Source: Diplonema papillatum
Lineage: Eukaryota > Euglenozoa > Diplonemea > Diplonemida > Diplonemidae
Direction: 5' to 3'
Assembly: GCA_030068145.1 (NCBI GenBank)
Contig: JAPJBO010000630.1
Location: forward strand, 1-64,000
Length of the DNA: 64,000 nt
Below are positions 33,849 to 44,123 of this stretch, in pieces (position 1 is the first letter of the stretch; every line of letters starts with the position of its first letter). The notes under the pieces are model-generated. The model searched no databases. It saw nothing but the letters and a program-made list of their open reading frames with translations, and was not told the origin of the DNA. The translations under genes were made by a program, and so were the position numbers.

Positions 33849-35003
33849 CGTCGACCTTCCCCGCTCTCCCGAGCCCCTTTGTTTCCCTTCTCTCGAGCGA
33901 GAGATACCTAAAGAGATTTGCGTTACCGACAATCAACCAAGGTTGATGTAGAGTCTCAGATATCTTTCTTTTGGGGGGTAGTTCTGCTGTCAATCCGTCT
34001 TTCTCTTACGTGCAAGTGGTCAAAACTCGCGCAAAACAACAGTACACTACCATCACTCAAAGAAATGAGTGGAAACGTAGGCGAGATGGCAAACGAATTG
34101 GTGCGCCACTGGCACAAATGCAAGTCCAACCTGCAGAACGCCGTATTCGCATCATGCTGAAAGCCGGAATGCTATGATACTATGACATTACGACCATCTC
34201 CACAGCGAAACTGCCTACCGAACGCTACAACGCCCGGATGCCTCGCAACTATCAGGCGGTCCGTGTAAAATAGGTAGCCGTGGAGAAGGTGGACTGGGCA
34301 GCGCAAAACGTAGCGACTCCGTTCACTTCATGAAAGGTGGACGAGCGTATGTGATATAGAACGAGCTAGGGACTTGAAAGCCGGTGAGACAAACGACCGC
34401 CGCGTGAGCTCGCACCACCGGTTGTTTGGAGGCTGCTTGATTTCCGCGGAAAGCAGGCCGCTGAAAGGTTCGAATTTTGGACTCCCGCGCTCGGGCTGGC
34501 TCGGAGAAGAGCGGCCCTAAATGGGTAAATAAACCCATTTTGGATACACCACCACGATCTCCGCTCGTTGTTGGAACAACAGTATTGCTTCCGGTTGTGT
34601 ATCTTGCTGCAGTTCTTGAAGCGAAACCCCCGGGAGACTTACGGAGATCTACTTGGTTCGGAAAAAAATGGTACGAGGTCAGGCAAGCCTTGTGCGCTCG
34701 CTTCGTCTTCGCAACCGCGAATCTCTTAATCAGGGCTTTTCGCTTTCGTTAGCAGAGTGGAAGGAAGAAGATAGGGAGAGAGAGAAGCCCAAAAGGCGGC
34801 TCGAATCTCCCGCCAGGCCCTTTCGCCCGTGTGACTATCTTGTCTTCTTGTTTTGCCTGCCGGAGTCCCGTGGCTGGTTCATTCGTGGTCGGTTCCACTT
34901 AATTCCACCTCCAGGCGGAAAAGTCCGAAAGATGGACAAGAAAAGAAGCCACGCTGCAGACTACCTGGTGCAGGGTTCCGTCACATCAACGAGGGACCAG
35001 AAG
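33849..35003. other. No gene recognised
   Basis: Intergenic between the channel promoter side and the PIN-like gene's stop. No repeats from the main families and no motif in the short open frames. Confidence 0.5.
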
Positions 35004-36983
35004 TTACCCTCCCCGCGCTGAGGCCGGCCAAAGCAGCTCGTATCGACGCCGTGTCTTCTTGGACCACGACAGCATGGGGGGTACTAGCTTCGTGTTGATG
35101 ATGCCTTGCGCGAACTCTCGACTGGCGTCGCGGCGGGTCGTGACGGCCACGGCTTCCCGCTCGACGGTCGGGAGCTGATGGAGGCGGGCGCTGATGTCGG
35201 GATCTCGCAGGATGGGCGCCGCGTCGGTGACGAAGCTGACGTGCTCATCGAGGTTGTCGGAATGCAGGGTCATCGCACCTTCCGCCACGTCGGCATCGCC
35301 GCCTTCGGGGAACTCCGGATCGCCAGCAACGGGGAACATGAACCGAAGACCGAGACGGTCTGCCGCCACGCGGGCGGCGACGGACGACGAAACCAAGACC
35401 ACTGGCGTCGGGAGGTCAAGCTCTGAGTTGCAATACCTCGCTATGCACGCCGCGACACGGGCGTTGGCATCCAGGTGGGGGGGTGCAGAAGGCAGGCGAG
35501 CCAGCAGCTGCAGCTCGTCGGACGCCTTGAGGACGAAGACTGTGCCGCTGGCCGGGAGCGCGCCGACGGCCCGCAGCGCCGCGGCCGCGTGGGCCTGCAC
35601 GCATTGGTGGCAGCTCCCCGCCATCCGCCGAAGCTCCGCGACCGCGGTGTGCGTGACCACGACGCCGCCGCCCCACCGCGACAGCGCCGCCGACGCGAGC
35701 AGCGACGACGCCGTCATCACGTACACACCCCGCGCATCGGCCTGCCACCGCAGCCACCCACCGAACCCCAGCTTCTGCCGCTCCGCGCCGGCCGCTGCAG
35801 GATCCGCCGCCAGCCGCCGGGAGACTACCGCCAGGTCGACCTTCAACCGCGACACGTTCGCGCTCGTGCAGATCTTCCATACGACCTCCCATTCCACACT
35901 GCGCGTCCACCCTGACGAGCCAGACCGGAGAAGCTGGGACAGCATCAGCACCGCTTGGTTCGCGAGCCTGGGGGGGACATGCGAGATGGGCCTGATGCCA
36001 TCCAGCAGGTCCCGCATCGCGACTTCCAACGACTGCCGCGACGCGCCGCGCTGTTGGACGTCGTCGCCGGGCGCGCCGTGCGCCATCAGCGCGAACACGT
36101 GCTTGAGCATCTTCGGGCCGCGGTGGAAGAGGGCGGGGCTGAGGTTGAGGCGCCGGGCGGCCTCTTCCTGGACCAGGCGCCGCTCGTCCTCCGCCGGCAG
36201 CGAGCCGACGCGGCGCGGGCCCCCGGGCGGCGGCAGGGCTCCTAGCTGAAAGTCGAGTCGCACAATCTCGCTGAGGACGGCGGCCTTGTCCACCGAGCAA
36301 GGCAGCTGGCCAGGATGGGCGTCGACGATGCGCGCGACCGCTTCGACGTGTCCGAGCAACGCGTGCGCCCTGCACGCCGCGACCGCCCACGACAATTTCC
36401 GGGCCGCGGAGATGGTGTGGGACTGTTCGAGGACGTTCGATCCGTGGCTGAGCAGTTGGAGGGCGAGGTCCGGCCGTTGCGCGTCGATGAGTTTGTACGC
36501 CGCGTACTCGAGGGACCCAGCCAGGAGGGAGAGCCGCTGCCTCGTGAAAAAAGTGGATGCGGCGAGCGTCTGGAAGAAGCGGTAAAGCGCCTCGAAGACC
36601 CGCGTCGACAGCCAGTCGTCCCTCCGCGAAGTGAACGCCCGCAGTGCGTCGGAAAGCTTCTCCCTGAAGGCCTTCGAAAGCGGGACGCGGTTCGCGCCCA
36701 TCGTCTGCAGCTCGTCGGCGAGCCTTTCAATGCGGTCGACCAGCGTCCCCCGCTCGGCGTGGGCCGCGAAGCCGACGCAGTGCGTAACAGACGCGTCGAC
36801 CGCCGACGGCACCAGCCGGGGCACGGCCAGCGAGGCGGCGGAACCCGCGAACCCCGGAGGGCACCCCCCCGCGTGCAACAGCCGGGTACTGCCCCTCACC
36901 TGCGCCATGGCCGCTCGGCGCCGCCGCTGCTGCGCCGCCGCCGGCTTCGCTGTTCGGCGGGCGCCGCGGCTTACGGCCTCCAT
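35004..36983 (-). CDS. Helical-repeat protein with a C-terminal PIN-like domain
   Basis: 659 residues from the ATG at 36983. The first 40 residues are Arg/Ala-rich and could be an organelle-targeting presequence. Residues 105-250 are helical and resemble TPR or PPR-type repeats (AALR, LALQLLSHG, AVAACRAHALLGHVEAVARI). Residues 418-550 follow the PIN nuclease pattern: YVMTASSLL, VVVTHTAVAELRRM, DANARVAACIARY, then PVVLVSSSVAARVAADRLGL. The Glu of the second motif and the Asp of the third are present. The first Asp (usually in V-D-T) and the last Asp (in T-N-D) are not. The nuclease may be inactive or very divergent. An organellar RNA-processing role is a guess from architecture. The 5' end has been copied several times to the right. 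Confidence 0.7.
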   Translation of the reverse strand: MEAVSRGARRTAKPAAAQQRRRRAAMAQVRGSTRLLHAGGCPPGFAGSAASLAVPRLVPSAVDASVTHCVGFAAHAERGTLVDRIERLADELQTMGANRVPLSKAFREKLSDALRAFTSRRDDWLSTRVFEALYRFFQTLAASTFFTRQRLSLLAGSLEYAAYKLIDAQRPDLALQLLSHGSNVLEQSHTISAARKLSWAVAACRAHALLGHVEAVARIVDAHPGQLPCSVDKAAVLSEIVRLDFQLGALPPPGGPRRVGSLPAEDERRLVQEEAARRLNLSPALFHRGPKMLKHVFALMAHGAPGDDVQQRGASRQSLEVAMRDLLDGIRPISHVPPRLANQAVLMLSQLLRSGSSGWTRSVEWEVVWKICTSANVSRLKVDLAVVSRRLAADPAAAGAERQKLGFGGWLRWQADARGVYVMTASSLLASAALSRWGGGVVVTHTAVAELRRMAGSCHQCVQAHAAAALRAVGALPASGTVFVLKASDELQLLARLPSAPPHLDANARVAACIARYCNSELDLPTPVVLVSSSVAARVAADRLGLRFMFPVAGDPEFPEGGDADVAEGAMTLHSDNLDEHVSFVTDAAPILRDPDISARLHQLPTVEREAVAVTTRRDASREFAQGIINTKLVPPMLSWSKKTRRRYELLWPASARGG

Positions 36984-37129
36984 CTTGTCATCACTTCGAA
37001 CCGAGTGTTTCCGGCGTTGTTTTAGGTAGGGTAGTTTACGGCGTTGTATTGTGGTTTAGTTTTTCTTGGTTGTGTTCCTTTCTTCCTGTTCGAGAGAAAT
37101 CAGTTGCGTTAGATGCAAGTATCAAGTGT

Positions 37130-37640
37130 TCTTGAGGGAAAACACGAGTAAAAACGACAGCTCGTCGGCCAGCCTGTCAATGCAGTCGTCACCGTCCCCC
37201 GCTCGGCGCGCGGGCCGCGAAGCCGACGCAGTGCGTCACGGACGCGTCGACCACGGCGCCAGCCGGGGCACGGCCAGTGAGGCGGCAGAACCCGCGAACC
37301 CCGGAGGGCACCCCCCCCGCGTGCAACAGCCGGGTACTGCACCTCGCTTGCGCCATGGCCGCTCGGCGCCGCCGCTGCTGCGCCGCCGCCGGCTTCGCTG
37401 TTCGGCGGGCGCCGCGGCTTACGGCCTTCATCTTGCCATCACTTAGAACCGAGGGGGTGTGGCGACGACGACGGAATGCTTCGTCTTATTTTTGCGCTGT
37501 GTTTCCGGCGTCTTTTTAGTATGCTTTTTCTTGGTTGTGTTCCCTTCTTCCTGTTCGAGGGGGGAAATCAGTTGCCTTTACCTTGGATTTGTGTGCGATG
37601 CGCAAGCATCAAGTGTTCTTGGCGGAAGATACGAGTAAAA
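37130..37640 (-). pseudogene. Tandem copy of the PIN-like gene 5' end, copy 1
   Basis: Contains the start codon (ATG at 37431) and about 75 codons of the N-terminal region with a short deletion (SAWAAK region altered), plus the 5' flank. It begins ACGACAGCTCGTCGGCCAGC and ends CAAGCATCAAGTGTTCTTG. Confidence 0.88.
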
Positions 37641-38015
37641 ACGACAGCTCGTCGGCCAGCCTGTCAATGCGGTCCCCCCGCAAACCCGGCTGACGGCCTC
37701 CATCTTGTCATCACTTCGCACACACGGGGGCGATGTTGTGTGTTGCGTTTCTTCCTGTTCGAGGGGAGAAATCAGTTGCCTTGTATACATGTTCGATGTG
37801 CAAGCATCAAGTGTTGATACGAGTAAAAACGACAGCTCGTCGGCCAGCCTGTCAATGCGGTCCCCCCGCAAACCCGGCTAACGGCCTCCATCTTGTCATC
37901 ACTTCGCACACACGGGGGCGATGTTATGTGTTGCCTTTCTTCCTGTTCGAGGGGAGAAATCAGATCCCTTGCATGCATGTTTGACTAGCATTAAGTGTTC
38001 TGAAGGGAAGATAGG
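37641..38015 (-). pseudogene. Tandem copies 2 and 3 of the PIN-like 5' end, internally deleted
   Basis: Two nearly identical units of about 190 bp. Each keeps the outer pieces (AACGACAGCTCGTCGGCCAG and the ATG region GGCCTCCATCTTGTCATCAC) and the same flank. The middle of the coding piece is removed at the same point (CGGTCCCCCCGCAAACCCGG). The deletion therefore preceded their duplication. Confidence 0.88.
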
Positions 38016-38247
38016 AGTAAAAACGACAGCTCGTCGGCGAGCCCGTCCATGCGGCCGACCAGCGTCCCCCGCTCGGCTTGACGCATGACCGACGACGGCG
38101 CCAGCCGGGGCACGGCCGAGCAGAACCCCTGAACCCGCGGCCCACCGCCCCCGCGTTCAACAGTCGGGTGCTGCCCCTCGCCTGCGCCAAGGCCGCTCGG
38201 CGCCGCCGCTCCTCTGCGCCGCCGTCGGCTTCGCCGTTGTGGCGGGT
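38016..38247 (-). pseudogene. Tandem copy 4 of the PIN-like 5' end, diverged
   Basis: Again begins ACGACAGCTCGTCGGCGAGC and retains RGSTRLLNAG-type coding sequence with many changes. It runs directly into the rRNA fragment at 38250. Confidence 0.82.
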
Positions 38248-38249
38248 AT

Positions 38250-38548
38250 CGTATAGACCCTTGAAGACACAGGATCTGGATGTGAATTTGGAAGCTGCCG
38301 TTCGCCGAAGCTAGCTAGTCGTGGCCCGATAAATCCGATGTGCCTTGAGTAACTCACGCTTTCCTCTAGACTGGATTCTGGCTTGCGGCAAGGCGTTCAG
38401 CCATAATTCATCCAGTGGTAACATCACGGCACTGTCCGATCGAACAACCGTAGATACCAGGGACTACAAACGGCAGTTCCTCGTGTACGAACCCGATTTG
38501 CTGTCGGAATGCGCTGGCCCGATGGGCTCTCTCTCCATCAGTAGGGTA
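38250..38548 (-). pseudogene. LSU rRNA 3'-end fragment, copy 2
   Basis: Same region as 22392-22630 plus about 130 bp more of the 3' side, which is shared with 56276-56400. The sarcin-ricin loop is altered and an extra GCGGCA lies before GAACGCC. A further piece matching copy 1 (TATTAGTGGCCTCCAGGGAG) occurs at 38790-38812, after about 240 bp of unrelated sequence. Confidence 0.85.
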
Positions 38549-39490
38549 TACAACAGAAGTTTCGGCAAGTATCGGAACAATTTGTTTTCGTTCGGTCAAA
38601 AGAAGATGTACAACTACAGGAAGCACAAACGTGGGTGGCGGGGTGGTGGGGGCGTAAGAAATCGAAGAAGAAAAGAAGTAAGGCAGGTGTTCGGATGTAA
38701 CAAGCGCCCTATCAGAGGCAGCACCGCGCCGGGGAAAGGCAACTGCACAAATGCTCATCCCTTATGCACAACCAGGTCATAGGTACAAAGATGTCCTATT
38801 AGTGGCCTCCAGGGAGCCGTAGCCCTGTCTAGGCGTGCCAGGCATCCGCGAGGCCGTATGGATGGCCGAGGAGGATTTCTCCAGCAACCTCGCTGTGGTT
38901 AAAGACTCTTTTGGGAGAGACAAGCAAATGCCACTTGTGATGCAGCTTTCATTCCGGCTTCCGACAATTACTTAACACGTACGACCTTTGCCTGAAGCTC
39001 CTTCTTGTTGCGTTCTTCGCCCCGTCCCCTTCCCCCGCTTTCCCGTCAAGAAATCGGGAAAGTCTTGATAAAAGTTCAGTGTCTCTAATGAAAATAATGT
39101 AGAAATAGAGAAAAAGGAAGAAGAACCAGGCAAATTCGTCTCTATGGAACCGCCTCTCTAGGGTTAGCACGCAGTGTCGCGCTTCGATGTCCGAAGGTCT
39201 TGGCAGTTCGCCGCGCTGGGGGGGTGCGTGGGACGGAAGGATCCTCCGCAGCACGCCGCCTACAGCACATCTGCACCATTTGTGGTCTTACGGTGATTCT
39301 CGTGCATCCGACGTCACCAGTGCCGTCAAAATGAACCGGCACCCTTGGTGGATCTGATGACCGAGTACTACTTGGATACCTTAGGTGAGCTCTCTCGGTT
39401 CATCACGGCAGCTCGGAATTTCCAAACTGTCAACACCCAATTTTGACACAGCTCCCAATGCACTGGTTAGAAGGAAAATTTTAGATATCC
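38549..39490. other. No gene recognised
   Basis: Holds the detached rRNA piece at 38790-38812. Otherwise no motif or repeat family was identified. Confidence 0.5.
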
Positions 39491-39535
39491 GAAATGCAGA
39501 CGCGATCTAGGAGGAGTAGCGGGGCAACGAAGGGT

Positions 39536-40219
39536 GGTATGCGGCGTCATCTGGCTGTCGACGACCGGCGCAAAAGCTTGTGTTGTGCGCCGGTCGTAAT
39601 CTGGCCGTCGACGGCCGGCCAGCAGAAAAGCTACAGCCGGATGGTGTTGTGCGGCGTCATCTGGCTGCCAACAGGCCAGGGGAACTCGTTCGACGAGTGT
39701 TGTGCCGTGCGTCCGATCCGCTCGCGTCGTCTTCGGCTGCGAGGCGAGCGGGAGGATGTCCTGCGACGCGGCCGGGCCCCACCCAGGAGGCCAGGTTCCT
39801 CCCCGAGGAAGGCTCGGGCCCCGACGACGAGCTGTCGCCGATTTCCCGCTGCTCCGCCACCTGCCGGCTCCCCGGCGCGGTGTCCCGACTGGCGGTCCCG
39901 GACACGCCGGCTGCTGCTGAGCAACGAGCAAAGACGGGGACTGCGGCAGTCCCGCACAAGACTTGGGATCATGCCAAGGGGAAGTAAACAAAACGACGTC
40001 CGCGGGCGGCAGCAAAGAGAAACACGCGCCGGCCGCAAGTGAGGCCGGCGGAAAAGCTACAGGTGTTGTGCGGCGTCATCTGGCTGACTGGCGGTCCCGG
40101 ACCTGCCGGCTGCTGCTGAGCAACGAGCAAAGACGGGGACTGCGGCAGTCCCGCACGAGACTTGGGATCATGCCACGGGAAGTAAACAAAACGACGTCCG
40201 CAGGCTGCAGCAAAGAGTA
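39536..40219 (-). pseudogene. Older partial copies of the BILBO1-like gene 3' end
   Basis: At least two rearranged copies of the gene's last 90 codons and 3' flank, with internal deletions. GGATGGTGTTGTGCGGCGTC recurs, and CGGGACTGCGGCAGTCCCGC is an inner palindrome. More diverged than the two copies closer to the gene. Confidence 0.82.
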
Positions 40220-41097
40220 ACATGCGCCGGCCGCAAGTGAGGCCGGCGGAAAAGCTACAGCCGGATGGTGTTGTGCGGCGTCATCTGGCTGTCGATGGGC
40301 CAGGGGAACTCGTTCGACGAGATGCGCGCGAGTGTCGTGCCGTGCGTCCGGTCCGCTCGCGACGTCTTCGGCTGCGAGGTGAGCGGGAGGGTGTCCTGCG
40401 ACGCGGCCGGGCTCCACCCGAAGGAGGCCAGGTTCCTCCCCGAGGAAGGCTCCGGCCCCGACGACGAGCTGTCGCCGATTTCCCGCTGCTCCGCCACCTG
40501 CCGGCTCCCCGGCGCGGTGTCCCGACTGGCGGTCCCGGACACGCCGGCTGCTGCTGAGCAACGAGCAAAGACGGGGACTGCGGCAGTCCCGCACGAGACT
40601 TGGGATCATGCCAACGGGAAGTAAACAAAACGACGTCCGCAGGCTGCAGCAAAGAGTAACATGCGCCGGCCGCAAGTGAGGCCGGCGGAAAAGCTACAGC
40701 CGGATGGTGTTGTGCGGCGTCATCTGGCTGTCGATGGGCCAGGGGAACTCGTTCGACGAGATGCGCGCGAGTGTCGTGCCGTGCGTCCGGTCCGCTCGCG
40801 ACGTCTTCGGCTGCGAGGTGAGCGGGAGGGTGTCCTGCGACGCGGCCGGGCTCCACCCGAAGGAGGCCAGGTTCCTCCCCGAGGAAGGCTCCGGCCCCGA
40901 CGACGAGCTGTCGCCGATTTCCCGCTGCTCCGCCACCTGCCGGCTCCCCGGCGCGGTGTCCCGACTGGCGGTCCCGGACACGCCGGCTGCTGCTGAGCAA
41001 CGAGCAAAGACGGGGACTGCGGCAGTCCCGCACGAGACTTGGGATCATGCCAACGGGAAGTAAACAAAACGACGTCCGCAGGCTGCAGCAAAGAGTA
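40220..41097 (-). pseudogene. Two 439-bp copies of the BILBO1-like gene 3' end
   Basis: Units 40220-40658 and 40659-41097 are virtually identical. Both match 41098-41385 of the gene (stop codon, last 85 codons), plus a flank with CGGGACTGCGGCAGTCCCGC. Homology to the true gene breaks at GG(T/C)(A/T)CCCCGGC (41381), where the copies switch to the flank. Confidence 0.92.
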
Positions 41098-41132
41098 ACA
41101 TGCGCCGGCCGCAAGTGAGGCCGGCGGAAAAG

Positions 41133-44123
41133 CTACAGCCGGATGGTGTTGTGCGGCGTCATCTGGCTGTCGATGGGCCAGGGGAACTCGTTCGACGAGA
41201 TGCGCGCGAGTGTCGTGCCGTGCGTCCGGTCCGCTCGCGACGTCTTCGGCTGCGAGGTGAGCGGGAGGGTGTCCTGCGACGCGGCCGGGCTCCACCCGAA
41301 GGAGGCCAGGTTCCTCCCCGAGGAAGGCTCCGGCCCCGACGACGAGCTGTCGCCGATTTCCCGCTGCTCCGCCACCTGCCGGTACCCCGGCCTAGCCCCG
41401 CCGTCCCGCGGAGCTCGGTACCCATCCAGCCGCCCTTCAACGCTGTGTCCGCTCGAAGCCGCAGACCCGCTGCCAGTCGTGCCCGAGGCGCGCTGGTCGT
41501 GCGGGGCTGTGTCTCTGTACCCATCTTGGCGCAGCTGCGCGTCTCTCCCGCTCGCGCTGTTTCGGTTCGACGCCCCGGAGGTAGCGTCTGCGTTGGCGGA
41601 AACCCGCAGGTCGGGCCGCGGAGCTCGCAGGGCTTCGTTTGGCTGCGCGGGTCCCCCGCTCGACGGGTTTTGCGACGACCGCTGGCCGCCGGTACTGTCC
41701 GGCACGTGCGGGTGGCCCCGCGCAGCCAAGCCCGCCGGGCGGTGCGCCGCCCTTGCGTCGTTGCCGGGCATCCCCGCGTTCCCGCCCCCACAACTGCGCG
41801 TCGACGAGTCGTTGACGGCCCTGCCGCCGCCGTCGTCGCCGCCCGTTCGCACCGTCGAGCCATCGCCACTCGGCTGGTTACTCCTCCGCGGCGCTCGCGA
41901 CTCAAGGTGTCCCGGTCGGTCCGCATGCCGCGAAGGGTCGTGGGTTTGGTTGCGGTTGCTGCTGTGCTGGCGGTGGCCTTGCGAGTCGTCCCCCCGCAGC
42001 TTCGCTCCGGGTCTTCTCCGGGCCTCCGGAGACTGGGGGGGCACGCGCTCGTTGCTCAGGTCCCACAGCTTCTGGAGCTTCTCGGCGTTCTCGAGGTGGA
42101 GCTTGTACTTTTTCAGCAGCTCCTGCGTGTTCGAGTCGAGCGTCGGGTCCCACGCGGGCACCCCCCCCGGGCTGGGCTCGTCCTCCCCGACCAGAAGCCC
42201 CGGGGGGTAGTGATGGTGGTGCACCTCGCCGCCGGCCCCCCACCGTACTGGAGACGTGTGCAGCGGCGAGCCGCCGCGGCCCCTGCGGGGGCTGTCGGCC
42301 GGCGACGCCTCGCGTTCACGGACGTACCGGTCGACCTGCGAGTGCAGGCTGACGTCCGACTTCGACCGCACGCTGCAGGCCGCGCTGCGCGTCTCGACGG
42401 GGCGGCGGGCCCCCGGCTCGCAGACGACGGTGACCGCGGAGGCAAAGAGCTCCGGGGCGCCGGCGGAGCTCCTGCGCCGGTCCGCCCCGCCGCTCTGCGG
42501 CGGGCGGTGGCTGGCGCCGGAGGCCAGCGGGAAGTCAGCAGGCGTGTTGCTGGGCGTAGCCGTCCGCGGCGGGTTGAGCTTCGAGTCGAGCCCGGGCGGG
42601 GGCTGCGCGGCGTTGCCGGAGTGGGCGTACAACTCGCGGGCCCCGGAGAGGAAGTTGTCCGGCCGCGCCGCCGCGGCGGCCGCAGCCCTGGGGGGGTCGA
42701 GCTGCGGGTCGTCTACGGGAGGGGCGTGGGACTCGAGAAAGTTGTCCGGCCGCGCCGCCCGCAGCACGGGCGTTGCAGTCCTAGAGGGGTCGAGTTTCGA
42801 GTCGATCCCGGGAGGCTGCGCCGTGTTGCCGGAGTGCGCGTAGGACTCGAGAAAGTTGTCCGTCCGCGCCGCCCGCAGCACGGGCGTTGCAGTCCTAGAG
42901 GGGTCGAGTTTCGAGTCGATCCCGGGAGGCTGCGCCGTGTTGCCGGAGTGCGCGTAGGACTCGAGAAAGTTGTCCGGCCGCGCCGCTCGCAGTACGGGCG
43001 TCGGCTGCATCGCGGCGGTGCCCGCCGAACTGCTCGAGAGAGCAGGATCCCGCCCGGAATTGGCCTCTGGAGGAGCAGGAGGAAGAGGAAGAGGAGGGGG
43101 AACTGGGCTCACCCGGGCCGGCTTCGCCTGCTGGTCGGCTGCTTCGCCGCAGCCAAGCTCGCGAAGTTCGCGCGCTGCGGCCAGGGCCTGGTCGCGGGCG
43201 GCCTGCAGCCGGCCGATGAGCCCTTCCTCCCCCCGCCCGCCGTCCGCAAACCCGTCCCTCCGGTCCACCGCCGGCCTCGTCACGTTGACGGCCAAGTCCC
43301 CCCAGTTCAACCCGGCGCGCTTGCCGTCCGCCGGGGACCCCGCGAAGCGGTCCGGGTTGAATGCCTGCGGTGGGTCGCGCGTCCGTCCGAGGCTCCCGGA
43401 CTTCGACCGCGAGTACGAGCAGCGCTCGGGGAACGGCGCGAGCCGGGCGGTGTTCGTGATCTGCCGCAGGGCGGGCGGCGGCGGCGCCGGCGGCTGCTGG
43501 CAGCGCGCCCGGAAGTAGAGTGCGTCGACGAGCTGCTGGTGCGTCTCGGCGAGCGCTGAGAACTCGGCGAAGTTGAGGTCCGCCCGGCCGGCCGGCACCC
43601 CCGCCGCGTGCAGCAGCGTGTCGACCGCCACGAACGGCGGCGCGGCCAGCCTCGTCAGCGAGGCGTGCACGTCCTGCCTGGACACCCGGCCCGTGATCCG
43701 TGTATCGAGATACGCGAATACAGCGAGCACCTTCGCTCCGAAGGTCGGCGCGGGACCTGTGGCCGCAACCCTCGCCGGCCAGGCGAGCGGCCTCCAGTAC
43801 AGCACAGTATGCACCGCCTCCGGGACGATCCCCGAAGCATCGCTGTGCCAGATGTTCTCCGGTTGGAAGCACCACATCTGCTGCCCCGGCGTGACGCCAT
43901 CGTGCACCGACGCCACCACCCACTGGCTCCCGCGCAGCGCCTGCAGTGACTCAACTTGGAACACCACGTCCGGGTACCCCGCCGGCCGGAGGGACTGCGA
44001 CAGCACGTCGAAGTACGCCTGCGCGCTCTCGACCACTTCCCTCACCGACGGTCGGGCGGCGAACGGGAGCTGCACGTTGTGCTTCTTCCCGTACAGGTCG
44101 GACCCCACGTTAACGGTGAACAT
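41133..44123 (-). CDS. BILBO1-like N-terminal domain plus EF-hand protein
   Basis: 996 residues from the ATG at 44123. Residues 1-103 follow the N-terminal domain of the trypanosome flagellar-pocket-collar protein BILBO1: a short beta start (MFTVNVGSDLYGKK), PSVREVVESAQAYF, then CFQPENIWHSDASGIVPEA, the counterpart of the FQP..WH....IPPA ending. Residues 128-195 resemble an EF-hand pair with imperfect loops (YLDTRITGRVSRQDV; GVPAGRADLNFAEFSAL). This order matches BILBO1. The rest is long, disordered and Pro/Ser/Arg-rich. It has 38-residue repeats around 390-530 (RAARPDNFLESYAHSG) and one short coil (ELLKKYKLHLENAEKLQKLW). A cytoskeletal, flagellum-base role is inferred. Such domains may occur outside Euglenozoa, so this is not proof of lineage. 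Confidence 0.8.
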   Translation of the reverse strand: MFTVNVGSDLYGKKHNVQLPFAARPSVREVVESAQAYFDVLSQSLRPAGYPDVVFQVESLQALRGSQWVVASVHDGVTPGQQMWCFQPENIWHSDASGIVPEAVHTVLYWRPLAWPARVAATGPAPTFGAKVLAVFAYLDTRITGRVSRQDVHASLTRLAAPPFVAVDTLLHAAGVPAGRADLNFAEFSALAETHQQLVDALYFRARCQQPPAPPPPALRQITNTARLAPFPERCSYSRSKSGSLGRTRDPPQAFNPDRFAGSPADGKRAGLNWGDLAVNVTRPAVDRRDGFADGGRGEEGLIGRLQAARDQALAAARELRELGCGEAADQQAKPARVSPVPPPLPLPPAPPEANSGRDPALSSSSAGTAAMQPTPVLRAARPDNFLESYAHSGNTAQPPGIDSKLDPSRTATPVLRAARTDNFLESYAHSGNTAQPPGIDSKLDPSRTATPVLRAARPDNFLESHAPPVDDPQLDPPRAAAAAAARPDNFLSGARELYAHSGNAAQPPPGLDSKLNPPRTATPSNTPADFPLASGASHRPPQSGGADRRRSSAGAPELFASAVTVVCEPGARRPVETRSAACSVRSKSDVSLHSQVDRYVREREASPADSPRRGRGGSPLHTSPVRWGAGGEVHHHHYPPGLLVGEDEPSPGGVPAWDPTLDSNTQELLKKYKLHLENAEKLQKLWDLSNERVPPQSPEARRRPGAKLRGDDSQGHRQHSSNRNQTHDPSRHADRPGHLESRAPRRSNQPSGDGSTVRTGGDDGGGRAVNDSSTRSCGGGNAGMPGNDARAAHRPAGLAARGHPHVPDSTGGQRSSQNPSSGGPAQPNEALRAPRPDLRVSANADATSGASNRNSASGRDAQLRQDGYRDTAPHDQRASGTTGSGSAASSGHSVEGRLDGYRAPRDGGARPGYRQVAEQREIGDSSSSGPEPSSGRNLASFGWSPAASQDTLPLTSQPKTSRADRTHGTTLARISSNEFPWPIDSQMTPHNTIRL

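Noticed and set aside
41100-43559. 819-codon plus-strand frame
   Set aside because: Antisense shadow of the BILBO1-like gene: Arg/Pro-rich with no motif.
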